Source: Bacillota bacterium
Lineage (GTDB): Bacteria > Bacillota > Clostridia > Lachnospirales > Lachnospiraceae
Assembly: GCA_023415055.1 (NCBI GenBank)
Contig: JAEZLZ010000140.1
Coordinates: 1 to 64,000 of the forward strand
Reading direction: 5' to 3'
DNA length: 64,000 bases
Made by a program: the position numbers and the translations under genes. Below, piece after piece: positions 35,638-43,606 of the stretch. Each line of letters opens with the position of its first letter. Positions within the stretch are counted from its first letter, which is position 1. The notes beneath the pieces are model-generated. The model did not search any database, was not told the DNA's origin, and worked only from the letters and a program-made list of their open reading frames with translations.

Positions 35638-35949
35638 TCAATGAAACAGTAAACCTGTTATATATACAGTCAAAATAGCTCCCAGGGCAACGATGACAAG
35701 ACTTCGTTCACGGTAAGCCAGAAGAAGAGCGACTACAGTTCCGCAGATCGCAGTGGATAAGGTTCCCGTCGAGAAGAGAATATCCGGAAAGGTTAAAGCA
35801 CCCAAAACAGCAAAAGGAACATAGTAAAGAAATGATTTTATGTATCTTGACTTAATTTCTTTACGAAAAACAGCTAAGGGAAGCACTCGAGGCAAATAGG
35901 TTACGAGTGCCATAAACAAGACGGCAACGATAGCCTTTTCTAGGTTCAT
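35638..35949 (-). CDS. azlD: Branched-chain amino acid exporter subunit AzlD
   Basis: 103 aa, four short membrane helices, AzlD family (ALVTYLPRVLPLAVF, FLYYVPFAVLGALTFPDILF). Works with AzlC to export branched-chain amino acids or analogues such as azaleucine. Begins 2 nt after the azlC stop. Confidence 0.93.
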   Translation of the reverse strand: MNLEKAIVAVLFMALVTYLPRVLPLAVFRKEIKSRYIKSFLYYVPFAVLGALTFPDILFSTGTLSTAICGTVVALLLAYRERSLVIVALGAILTVYITGLLFH

Positions 35950-35951
35950 TA

Positions 35952-36677
35952 TCAGATACCTCCTTCCATTGAAGCATCACCGGCAGGCGTATCATAGACC
36001 GGAAAGAGAACGGCTCCGATCCCGGCTCCAAGAAACGTAGCAAGGATGGTACGGAAACCGGAGGAGATAAAGCAAAATATGGGAACATACCGAAGCAGAC
36101 ATGCGATTGTGATGGAAATCAGTAATATAGTGACTACGGCCTTGGATTTCTTGGCGGGAGGAAGAATTATGGCAATAAACATCGCATATAAGGCAATTCC
36201 CATGGCACTGCTCAAAGCTACCGGCAGGGAAGAGCAAACGAATGCACCCAAAGCGGTGCCCGCAGTCCAACCGAGAAACGGGCCGGTGATTAAGCCGAGT
36301 AAAAAGGGAAAGGAGAGCTTTCCGGCCTCCATAGAAGCCATGGAGAAGGTCTCATCAGTAACTCCGAAAGCAATGATCATTCGTCTTAACAGAGTCATAT
36401 CCTTGTCAAGTCTCTGCGTGAGAGAAAGCGACATAAGCATATATCGTATATTTATTATGAACGTAGTCAGGATGATCTCGAGATAACCAGCACCATTCAG
36501 AATCAGTCTTGTACCGGCAAATTGTCCTGCGGAAGTAAGATTGGACATTGAGATGAAGATTGCAAGCCATACGGGAAGACCGCCGGAAACAGCCATAAGG
36601 CCGAAGGTAAAGGATACCGGAAGATATCCGAGTGCGATAGGATAACCACGTTTTAAACCGTAACGATATTGTTTCAT
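35952..36677 (-). CDS. azlC: Branched-chain amino acid exporter subunit AzlC
   Basis: 241 aa membrane protein, AzlC family: GYPIALGYLPVSFTFGLMAV at the N-terminus, SNLTSAGQFAG, FGVTDETFSMA. The frame stays open upstream for 50 more codons, but GGAG sits 6 nt before the ATG at 36677 and the AzlC fold begins there. Operon azlC-azlD; no AzlB-type Lrp regulator is adjacent. Confidence 0.92.
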   Translation of the reverse strand: MKQYRYGLKRGYPIALGYLPVSFTFGLMAVSGGLPVWLAIFISMSNLTSAGQFAGTRLILNGAGYLEIILTTFIINIRYMLMSLSLTQRLDKDMTLLRRMIIAFGVTDETFSMASMEAGKLSFPFLLGLITGPFLGWTAGTALGAFVCSSLPVALSSAMGIALYAMFIAIILPPAKKSKAVVTILLISITIACLLRYVPIFCFISSGFRTILATFLGAGIGAVLFPVYDTPAGDASMEGGI

Positions 36678-36839
36678 TATAATCTCCATTCTACTGCTAG
36701 CTCGCGATTTCATGACTGAAAACTCTAGTGGATTGCCAAGCGAGTAATATCTATTATACAACTCCGAAAGATAAATGCAAGATTTTCCTCGGATTACAAT
36801 AGGAACTGTGAGGTTGCGCCTTAACATTCAGCCTATCCT

Positions 36840-37073
36840 TGTCGAATGGGAAAGGTGAAATCTAATTGATAATTTAATTATTATAAGTTATAATGTTAAT
36901 AATGTTTTAATGATAATGCCAGAAACACTTGATTTTTCCAGCTATTATAGTATCATAAAAATGGTAGAATTTATTAAATCTTAAAAATATATCGGAAAGT
37001 ACAGGTACGACTGGGAATGTATGCGAGGGTCCCCTTGGGGATGTAATCCACCTACGATATCGGAGGATCGAAT
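36840..37073 (+). promoter_or_regulatory. Gap before the 46-aa ORF, with weak promoter
   Basis: AT-rich. A TTGATT (near 36931) and TATCAT (near 36953) pair could be a weak promoter. A small CCCC/GGGG hairpin lies about 37031-37040. Nothing else recognised. Confidence 0.3.
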
Positions 37074-37214
37074 ATGATTAATTTTGATGAAGAAATCGAA
37101 AAATTTCAACCAAGCTTAGAGGTTGAGCAGGCAGAGGATGTTATTAACAATAATGATCTGACAGATGTTACTGACATTTTAAAGGAAGTACTTAAGGGGA
37201 ATAAAGATAAATAA
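37074..37214 (+). CDS. Small acidic protein, 46 aa, unknown
   Basis: Reads MINFDEEIEKFQPSLEVEQA then EDVINNNDLTDVTDILKEVL and KGNKDK. GGAGG lies 7 nt before the ATG. Acidic (about 14 D/E against 5 K), probably one or two helices, no membrane segment. It ends 31 nt before the zinc-ribbon/TPR gene and is likely co-transcribed. No family recognised. Confidence 0.65.
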   Translation: MINFDEEIEKFQPSLEVEQAEDVINNNDLTDVTDILKEVLKGNKDK

Positions 37215-37245
37215 CGATGAGATTAAACGGACAGGTGGGGATGAT

Positions 37246-38649
37246 ATGATTTGCCCGAATTGCGGAAGTAATATGTCGGACAAGAAGAAGCGTTGCGAAC
37301 GTTGCGGTACGGATATGACAATCTATCGCAAAATCTATAGAGCTTCCAATCAATATTACAATAACGGCTTAGCGAGAGCAAAGGTCCGGGATCTATCCGG
37401 AGCGATACTCTCCTTAAAGAGTAGCCTTGAACTCAATAAAATGAATACCAATGCAAGAAATCTTCTGGGACTCATCTATTATGAGATGGGAGAGACTGTC
37501 GCTGCCTTGAGTGAATGGGTGATCAGCCGTCACTTTCAGCCCACGGAGAATGATGCTGAGGAATACATTAATATGGTGCAGAGCAATCCGACAAAGCTGG
37601 ATGCTTTGAATCAGGCAATTAAGAGATATAACACAGCCTTGACTTTAGCAAAGCAGGGAAGTGATGATCTGTCAATTATACAGCTAAAGAAGGTAGTGAA
37701 TCTGAACCCTCACTTTATACGGGCTTATCATCTTTTGGCACTTCTTCATATGAAGCAAAAAGAGAATGAAAAGGCTAAAAAATACCTGTATAAAGCTGCG
37801 AAAATCGATGTTTCAAATACGACAACATTGCGTTATCTGAAGGAAATAGAAGTACCTGAGACAGGTGCAAAGGATCCCGAGAGTAATCCGGAGGCTGAGC
37901 GTACATCAACAGGAGCTATCATGCCGATCTCCTCTTATAAAGAGGAGAAACCTAATATTATGGCATTTGTAAATCTTGTCATCGGAATCGTAATTGGACT
38001 GGCTGTTTTTGCTTTTCTCATTCTTCCGACGATGGAGAAGCGACAGGCAACAGATCCGAATTCGGATACGATAGATTACAGTGCCAGCCTTGCTAAGATT
38101 GAAGAGCAGGAGAATACCATCGCTTCTCTTGAAAATGATAAGACCCAGCTAGAGCAGCAGGTTGAAGATCTACAGGGAAAGATTGATAATATGGCACTTC
38201 CGGATGATAAGAGCGCAGTTTATGTGTCTCTGGTGGAAGCGGTTCAACTCTATATTTTTGAATTAGAGAAGCCCGAAAAAAGCCGTGATTATATAGCAAT
38301 TGCAGATTTGTTGGTGAAGATTGATGAGAAGCAATTTACCGACGAGAAATCAAGCGCTCTGATAAAAGTAATCCGCGATATAACCTATCCGGATGCTGCA
38401 GAGAGTTATTATGATCATGGTCATGACCTATATAGTAATGGTAAGTATGAAGAAGCGATTAAGGAATTGCAGAAAGCAATCGCCTTCAATCCGGAGGATG
38501 TAAACGCAATTTACTTTATGGGCAGAGCGTACCACCGTCTCGACGATAAAGAAAACGCAGCGTTATATTATAGTATGGTAGTGAAGGATTATCCGGATTC
38601 TAACAGAGCTTCCGATGCACAAAATTTCCTAAATCAGGTTCAGGATTAG
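37246..38649 (+). CDS. Zinc-ribbon, TPR and membrane-helix protein
   Basis: 467 aa. N-terminal zinc ribbon C3-C6...C17-C20 (CPNCGSN, CERCGTD), TPR repeats about 28-200 (RNLLGLIYYEMGETVAALSE, AYHLLALLHMKQKENEKAKK), a membrane helix about 238-262, coiled coil about 278-315, and C-terminal TPR repeats (YYDHGHDLYSNGKYEEAIKE, AIYFMGRAYHRLDDKENAAL). It thus has TPR scaffolds on both sides of the membrane. Role unknown; it precedes the spoIIA operon but is separated from it by a terminator. Confidence 0.85.
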   Translation: MICPNCGSNMSDKKKRCERCGTDMTIYRKIYRASNQYYNNGLARAKVRDLSGAILSLKSSLELNKMNTNARNLLGLIYYEMGETVAALSEWVISRHFQPTENDAEEYINMVQSNPTKLDALNQAIKRYNTALTLAKQGSDDLSIIQLKKVVNLNPHFIRAYHLLALLHMKQKENEKAKKYLYKAAKIDVSNTTTLRYLKEIEVPETGAKDPESNPEAERTSTGAIMPISSYKEEKPNIMAFVNLVIGIVIGLAVFAFLILPTMEKRQATDPNSDTIDYSASLAKIEEQENTIASLENDKTQLEQQVEDLQGKIDNMALPDDKSAVYVSLVEAVQLYIFELEKPEKSRDYIAIADLLVKIDEKQFTDEKSSALIKVIRDITYPDAAESYYDHGHDLYSNGKYEEAIKELQKAIAFNPEDVNAIYFMGRAYHRLDDKENAALYYSMVVKDYPDSNRASDAQNFLNQVQD

Positions 38650-38686
38650 ATAAAATACTGAAACAACGTAAGATAAGAGAATTTGG

Positions 38687-38740
38687 AAAAAAGACGTTTT
38701 ATGCCGAATGGGGACACCATTCCATCAAAGGTCTTTTTTT
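38687..38740 (+). terminator. Terminator before spoIIAA
   Basis: AAAAAAGAC (38687)/GTCTTTTTTT (38731-38740) closes a stem with inner GAATGG/CCATTC; the T-run is part of the 3' arm. Confidence 0.8.
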
Positions 38741-38812
38741 CGTGTCGTAGGAAGACCAACCATAATTAAATTGAGTATCGAAGTATTTCATAGAGTCAGG
38801 AGGGAACAATGC

Positions 38813-39205
38813 ATGCAAGATGCAGGAAAGCAGGAAAAAATGAATAATAATAAAGGAGAGGAGGGGACAAGCTACGAGATCAGTCAGCGATGCCTTATTA
38901 TTCGGCTGAATGAAGAGCTGGATCACCATAATGCAATTCGGATCCGGGAAAAGGCAGATAAACTGATTGACCGGCACAACATCAAACACATTATCTTTGA
39001 TTTTTCCGGTGCAGGTTTTATGGACAGTGCCGGGATCGGGGTGATTATGGGAAGATATCGTAAGGTTATCTTTATCGGGGGCAAGACAGCAGTGGCAAAT
39101 GTGAATTCATCCGTGGACAGAATATTCCGCTTATCCGGATTATATAAAATAATTGAGAAATATGATACGGTCGAAACTGCATTAAATATCATACAAAAAG
39201 GCTAG
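38813..39205 (+). CDS. spoIIAA: Anti-sigma F factor antagonist
   Basis: 130 aa. AGGAGGG at 38798 sets the ATG at 38813, though the frame is open further upstream. STAS domain with the phosphorylated serine in FMDSAGIGVIMGRY; FDFSGAGF precedes it. Unphosphorylated SpoIIAA releases SigF from SpoIIAB in the forespore. First gene of spoIIAA-spoIIAB-sigF. Confidence 0.93.
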   Translation: MQDAGKQEKMNNNKGEEGTSYEISQRCLIIRLNEELDHHNAIRIREKADKLIDRHNIKHIIFDFSGAGFMDSAGIGVIMGRYRKVIFIGGKTAVANVNSSVDRIFRLSGLYKIIEKYDTVETALNIIQKG

Positions 39206-39301
39206 TGCTGCATCGATTCGGCACTCACACCCGCTTATTCGGGTATTAGGCAGCGTTAAGGATGCTGTACAGGTTGATGTAATGAAAGGGGATAAATTGC
39301 T

Positions 39302-39772
39302 ATGAACGATAAGAATGAAATGACATTGGAATTTGAAAGTAAATCGCAAAATGAAAGCTTTGCGAGAACGGTAGTCGCTGCTTTTGCGACTCAACTGGAT
39401 CCGACCATTGAAGAGTTGGCTGATATTAAGACGGCGGTCTCTGAAGCTGTAACCAATTCTATCATCCATGGATACCAAAACGAAATAGGAACGATTACCA
39501 TGCACTGCATCATCAGCGGCAGTGAGCTAGTGGTGGAGATCATTGATAAAGGGGTCGGAATCGAAAATATTGAAAAAGCAATGGAACCACTGTATACCAC
39601 CAGACCGGAGCTGGAGCGATCCGGCATGGGATTTTCTTTTATGGAAGCTTTTATGGATGAGTTGGAGGTTATATCCGAACCGGGAAGAGGAACTCTTGTC
39701 AGAATGAGCAAAACAATAGGAAAGACACAGCGTATGAAAGAGTATGCGAAGCAGACCTTACTGAATACATAA
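39302..39772 (+). CDS. spoIIAB: Anti-sigma F factor / SpoIIAA kinase
   Basis: 156 aa GHKL-type kinase that binds SigF and phosphorylates SpoIIAA. N-box EAVTNSIIHGY, G1 VEIIDKGVGI, G2 SGMGFSFMEAF. A small CCCG/CGGG hairpin lies in the 96-nt gap after spoIIAA. SigF follows 32 nt downstream. Confidence 0.96.
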   Translation: MNDKNEMTLEFESKSQNESFARTVVAAFATQLDPTIEELADIKTAVSEAVTNSIIHGYQNEIGTITMHCIISGSELVVEIIDKGVGIENIEKAMEPLYTTRPELERSGMGFSFMEAFMDELEVISEPGRGTLVRMSKTIGKTQRMKEYAKQTLLNT

Positions 39773-39804
39773 CTTGAGCTGCAAGGAAGGGAGAGAGGTT
39801 TAAT

Positions 39805-40521
39805 GTGGATACGCTTGAACTGATTAGGATGTCCAAGGAAGGAGACAGAGAGGCCAGAGACCGCGTCGTTACGGAGAATGTTGGATTGGTATGGAGTATT
39901 GTCAGACGCTTTGCCAATCGGGGACATGAAATGGAGGATTTGTTTCAGATTGGCAGTATAGGTTTAATTAAAGCAATCGATAAATTTGATTCCTCCTATG
40001 AGGTGAAATTCTCCACCTATGCTGTGCCGATGATTACAGGTGAGATAAAACGCTTCCTTCGAGATGACGGAATGATAAAGGTCAGCCGCTCATTGAAGGA
40101 AACAGCGACCAAGATCCGTGTTGTTCGAGAAAAATTCGGCAATGCCTATGGCAGAGAGCCCACGCTGGAAGAAATAGAAGAAGAATTGGATATTGACAAA
40201 GAAGAGATTATTATGGCGCTGGAAACCGGTGCTGAGGTTGAATCCTTATATAAGACGATATACCAGGGAGATGGAAGCCCTATCTTTCTGATTGATAAGC
40301 TGGCAGAAACAAAGGATGAAAGTGAAAATTTAGTAGATAAGCTTGCTTTAAAAGAAATCATTGCTTCCCTGGATGAGAAGGAACAGGAGATTATCAGGCT
40401 TAGATACTTTAAAGATAGAACACAAACAGATATCGCAAAGGAACTGGGTATCTCCCAGGTTCAGGTATCACGAATGGAAAAACGCATTTTAAAAATAATG
40501 CGTGAAAGACTTGGAGCATAA
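39805..40521 (+). CDS. sigF: Forespore sigma factor F
   Basis: 238 aa, GTG start (the ATG two bases earlier is out of frame and closes quickly). Sigma-70 regions: 2 (NVGLVWSIVRRF, EDLFQIGSIGLIKAIDKFD), 3 (KVSRSLKETATKI) and 4 (LDEKEQEIIRLRYFKDRTQT, GISQVQVSRMEK). First compartment-specific sigma factor of the forespore. Gene order matches the spoIIA operon of bacilli, followed downstream by spoVA genes. Confidence 0.96.
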   Translation: MDTLELIRMSKEGDREARDRVVTENVGLVWSIVRRFANRGHEMEDLFQIGSIGLIKAIDKFDSSYEVKFSTYAVPMITGEIKRFLRDDGMIKVSRSLKETATKIRVVREKFGNAYGREPTLEEIEEELDIDKEEIIMALETGAEVESLYKTIYQGDGSPIFLIDKLAETKDESENLVDKLALKEIIASLDEKEQEIIRLRYFKDRTQTDIAKELGISQVQVSRMEKRILKIMRERLGA

Positions 40522-40628
40522 TGGGATACCATATGTTACCAGTATAGTAAAATGTTAAACTCATATACTAAGAGAAATGAAAAGCATCATTGTGATAATC
40601 CGATCAATAACAGCAATACAGGCTACTT

Positions 40629-40658
40629 AGCATCCGTTAGAACAACGGATGCTTTTTT
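40629..40658 (+). terminator. Terminator after sigF
   Basis: AGCATCCGTT (40629-40638)/AACGGATGCT (40644-40653) with TTTTT. The following repeat begins within its T-run. Confidence 0.92.
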
Positions 40659-40780
40659 AATTCATAGGAGATTACGTCCTATGAATTAAAAGCACTCCGT
40701 GCAGGATGCGCACTTCGCGGATAGGAAGTTGTTGCTTCGCAACCCGCTCAGGCGCGAAAGTGTCAGCTTGCTGACACTTT
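40657..40780. repeat. Dispersed hairpin repeat, copy 1
   Basis: Starts with a 13-bp stem (40657-40669/40677-40689, loop GATTACG), then AAAGCACTCCG, GCGCACTTCGCGGATAGGAAG, TTGCTTCGCAA, CGCTCAGGCG, and ends in a hairpin AAAGTGTCAG-CTTG-CTGACACTTT (40757-40780). Copy 2 with the same blocks in the same order is at 55373-55539, also directly after a terminator. Confidence 0.8.
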
Positions 40781-40818
40781 ATTCTTTTATTGATTTTAAG
40801 AGGGAGAGTGATAGTTGA

Positions 40819-40995
40819 GTGACGATAAGAAGGAAATTAATCTGGGTTGCAGCCTTTCTTATTTTTATGGCGGTTGCAATTGTTTTATGCGTGGAGCTGT
40901 TTACTTCGGCACAGGAATCAAGTTATGACGGAACGCTTGTGAGAGCAGGAACAGAGCTGATTGCCCTTAGCAAGCTGGCACTGTATTATTCATGA
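40819..40995 (+). CDS. Small single-pass membrane protein, 58 aa, in the spoVA region
   Basis: GTG start directly after an in-frame stop; AGGGAG lies 12 nt upstream. Basic N-terminus TIRRK, membrane helix about 7-29 (LIWVAAFLIFMAVAIVLCVE), then a polar outside tail (TSAQESSYDGTLVRAGTEL...). It ends 35 nt before spoVAC, in the place where bacilli have spoVAA-spoVAB. No family recognised. Confidence 0.6.
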   Translation: MTIRRKLIWVAAFLIFMAVAIVLCVELFTSAQESSYDGTLVRAGTELIALSKLALYYS

Positions 40996-41030
40996 CATTA
41001 CACTGACATAGCACATAAAGAAAGGCGTAG

Positions 41031-41543
41031 GTGATATTTGTGGCAAACCAAAAGAAGGGAACTGCTTCACAAATCGTGAGAGAGCAGGACAAACAGAAAA
41101 GAAATCAGATGTATAATCAATATGTGAAACAAGCGACTCCAAAATTCAGTCTGATAAAAAATTGCCTAAAGGCTTTCTTGATCGGAGGAATTATCTGTAC
41201 CATAGGACAAGCCTTTATCGCCTATTATAAGTATCTCGGAGCTGCGGAAGAGGCTGCAAAATCTTATAATACGGTGACACTGGTATTCCTATCCATATTG
41301 TTAACCGGTTTGGGATTATATCAAAAGATTGCCAAGTTTGGCGGTGCCGGAACATTGGTTCCAATCACCGGATTTGCCAATTCGGTTGCAGCGCCGGCGG
41401 TAGAGTATAAGAAGGAGGGACAGATATTCGGTATTGGCTGCAAGATTTTTACGATAGCGGGCCCGGTTATCCTATATGGTATTTTCTTCTCTTGGCTCCT
41501 CGGTTTGATCTATTATATACTGCTGCAGCTTAAGGTGATATAA
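41031..41543 (+). CDS. spoVAC: Stage V sporulation protein AC
   Basis: 170 aa membrane protein of the dipicolinate channel in the spore inner membrane. Family features: ATPKFSLIKNCLKAFLIGGI, FGGAGTLVPITGFANSVAAP, four or so helices. GTG start; a second in-frame GTG at 41040 behind GGTGAT is an equally good choice. First of spoVAC-VAD-VAE. Confidence 0.93.
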   Translation: MIFVANQKKGTASQIVREQDKQKRNQMYNQYVKQATPKFSLIKNCLKAFLIGGIICTIGQAFIAYYKYLGAAEEAAKSYNTVTLVFLSILLTGLGLYQKIAKFGGAGTLVPITGFANSVAAPAVEYKKEGQIFGIGCKIFTIAGPVILYGIFFSWLLGLIYYILLQLKVI

Positions 41544-41559
41544 CGAAGGGAGGTAGGTT

Positions 41560-42612
41560 ATGTTGGAACAGGATAATACACAATCAAAAATGGCAGGAAA
41601 GCAAAGTCTGATCTATAAAAATCCACCTATCATTCTATCTGCCGCTTCCATTGCAGGTAAGAAAGAGGGTGAGGGACCTTTGGGTACCTTATTCGATGAA
41701 ATAGAAGAGGATCCGCTCGCAGGAAAGAAGACCTGGGAAGAAGCGGAGAGCGAATTTATGAGAAGAGCAGCCTTAAAGGCTCTGCAAAAGGCTGGTCTGG
41801 CAAGTAGGGATATCCGTTATCTGGTTGGCGGAGATTTACTGGGACAGCTGATTGCAACCTCTTTTGGTATCGCTGAGCTTGAGATCCCCTTGTTGGGAAT
41901 CTACGGTGCCTGCTCAACGATGGGTGAAGCGATGACACTTGGTTCAATTTTAGTTGAAGGCGGCTTTGCAGACCGGGTGATTGCGATTACCTCCAGTCAC
42001 TTTGCCGGTGCTGAGAAGCAATTCCGTTTTCCGTTGGATTACGGAAACCAAAGACCTTATTCCGCCTCTTGGACAATCACCGGTAGCGGAGCGGTGGTCA
42101 TTGTTGATTCTGCTTTTGCTCCGAAAAACAACGAACCGCAGATTGTAATCAAGGGTGTTACCATCGGAAAGATTGTCGATTACGGAATAAAGGATTCTAT
42201 GAACATGGGAGCAGCGATGGCACCGGCGGCTTATGAGACAATCAAACAAAACTTTGAAGATTTAGGTGTGGATCCCACATATTACGATAAAATTATTACC
42301 GGTGATCTTGGTTATGTAGGTAAAAATATTCTGATCGATCTATTAAAGGAGAAGAATTATGATATCTCCACAAATCATATGGACTGTGGCATTGAGATCT
42401 TTGATCAGGAGAATCAGGATACTCATGCCGGAGGAAGCGGCTGCGGTTGCTCCGCAATTACCTTTGCAAGCTATATTATGAAGCAGCTTAAGGACGGTAA
42501 ATGGAAAAGGGTTTTATTCATACCGACCGGAGCACTATTATCCCAGGTGAGCTTCAACGAAGGAAATACCGTACCAGGTATCGCCCATGCAGTCATTGTA
42601 GAAAGGAGATAA
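41560..42612 (+). CDS. spoVAD: Stage V sporulation protein AD
   Basis: 350 aa, thiolase-fold protein that binds dipicolinic acid. Features: AASIAGKKEGEGPLG, GGDLLGQLIATSFGI, YGACSTMGEAM, DMGIEIFD-like NHMDCGIEIFDQENQD and HAGGSGCGCSAITFASYI. GGGAGG before the ATG; 16 nt from spoVAC and 4 nt to spoVAE. Confidence 0.97.
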   Translation: MLEQDNTQSKMAGKQSLIYKNPPIILSAASIAGKKEGEGPLGTLFDEIEEDPLAGKKTWEEAESEFMRRAALKALQKAGLASRDIRYLVGGDLLGQLIATSFGIAELEIPLLGIYGACSTMGEAMTLGSILVEGGFADRVIAITSSHFAGAEKQFRFPLDYGNQRPYSASWTITGSGAVVIVDSAFAPKNNEPQIVIKGVTIGKIVDYGIKDSMNMGAAMAPAAYETIKQNFEDLGVDPTYYDKIITGDLGYVGKNILIDLLKEKNYDISTNHMDCGIEIFDQENQDTHAGGSGCGCSAITFASYIMKQLKDGKWKRVLFIPTGALLSQVSFNEGNTVPGIAHAVIVERR

Positions 42613-42616
42613 GGAT

Positions 42617-42973
42617 ATGGAATATATCAAAGCGTTTTTGGTAGGAGGAGCAATCTGTGCAGTGGTACAGATCTTATTGGATTGTACTAAGCTTCTACCC
42701 GGAAGAGTTATGGTCATTTTGGTATGTACCGGTGCGCTGCTTGGAGCAGTAGGAATCTATGAACCCTTTGCAAAATGGGCTGGAGCAGGAGCCGGAGTTC
42801 CCTTGACCGGCTTTGGAAATGTCTTGTTTAAAGGTGTAAAGGATGCAGTTGATAAGGATGGGTTTATCGGTATCTTCAAGGGTGGTTTTACCTCTTCTGC
42901 CGTTGGAATCTCGTCAGCGATGATCTTTGCCTATATTGCTTCGTGGTTCTTCGGCCCAAAGATGAAGTCCTGA
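42617..42973 (+). CDS. spoVAE: Stage V sporulation protein AE
   Basis: 118 aa membrane protein with four helices, paralogous to SpoVAC (AFLVGGAICAVVQILLD, WAGAGAGVPLTGFGNVLFKG). AAGGAG before the ATG. Completes the channel set. A separate promoter starts 21 nt after its stop. Confidence 0.95.
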   Translation: MEYIKAFLVGGAICAVVQILLDCTKLLPGRVMVILVCTGALLGAVGIYEPFAKWAGAGAGVPLTGFGNVLFKGVKDAVDKDGFIGIFKGGFTSSAVGISSAMIFAYIASWFFGPKMKS

Positions 42974-42993
42974 TCGGAGTATCAGATTCTGTT

Positions 42994-43022
42994 TTGACAG
43001 GTTCCTGGGAATGTGATATAGT
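42994..43022 (+). promoter_or_regulatory. Promoter of the candidate small RNA
   Basis: TTGACA (42994-42999), 17 nt, TATAGT (43017-43022). Confidence 0.72.
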
Positions 43023-43028
43023 GTGTTG

Positions 43029-43185
43029 CATAAATGCAAAATAGACCGATTGTTCTTCTTCGGACAATTTATTTGGGAATGCAACGAGTCCCAGCTCCAT
43101 GATATTACGTGAGCAACGATAGGGGGAGCGATGCATTCTATTTATATTGATATCTAAAGCTGCCAGCAAAGCAGCTTTTTTTATT
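43029..43185 (+). ncRNA. Candidate structured small RNA
   Basis: A ~155-nt stretch between a good promoter and a clear terminator (AAAGCTGC 43156/GCAGCTTT 43171-43178 + T-run) has no credible ORF. It can fold as a junction closed by AAATAGA (about 43038)/TCTATTT (about 43137) and containing three hairpins: TTGTTC/GGACAA (about 43050-43067), TGGGA/TCCCA (about 43073-43092), GCTCC/GGAGC (about 43093-43129). It matches no RNA family I recognise. The rest of the gap (43190-43437) contains only a doubtful 28-codon basic ORF. Confidence 0.55.
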
Positions 43186-43437
43186 TTTTGACTTCCCGTT
43201 GTGATAAGAAAAATGAGAAATGTATGCCGTATGGCATAAAGGAGATGCGCAAAAAGCAGCTCAGAAAGGAGAGAAGTATGAAACATAATCTTAAAAAAAA
43301 GATCATTCATAAGCAGGCAGGAGATAATTGAAGCATAGGGATAGGATACTAAGATTCAATTTATGATAGTCATAGAGTAGCAGAAAAGGTATTCACAGAA
43401 AAGTATACTGGCTAGGGACTGGATTAAAAGCATACAT

Positions 43438-43532
43438 GGAAAAATAGGAAAGGACCACATACTTCTCATAATCGAAGGAGGCTTACTAGGTAAGCTGCTC
43501 CGGTGATTGAGGAAGCTTGTGGTCATTTCCTT
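43438..43532 (-). terminator. Terminator of the PBP1 gene
   Basis: GGAAATGACCACA (from 43530) pairs with TGTGGTCCTTTCC (to 43447); an inner GGAGC and GCTTAC/GTAAGC stem fills the loop; TATTTTT follows on the minus strand. Confidence 0.7.
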
Positions 43533-43606
43533 CATGTCAAATAATATATTTATCGTTGGATTAGGTTTATGATAATAGCAATTTCGCGAAGCATGAAATC
43601 TATCGG

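Noticed and set aside
39391..39927. 178-aa ORF opposite spoIIAB/sigF
   Set aside because: Shadow of real coding sequence; serine/isoleucine-rich low-quality translation, no ribosome site.
43245..43331. 28-aa basic ORF (MRKKQLRKERSMKHN...)
   Set aside because: An AAAGGAG lies directly against the first ATG and a second behind an internal ATG; too short and composition-biased to call.
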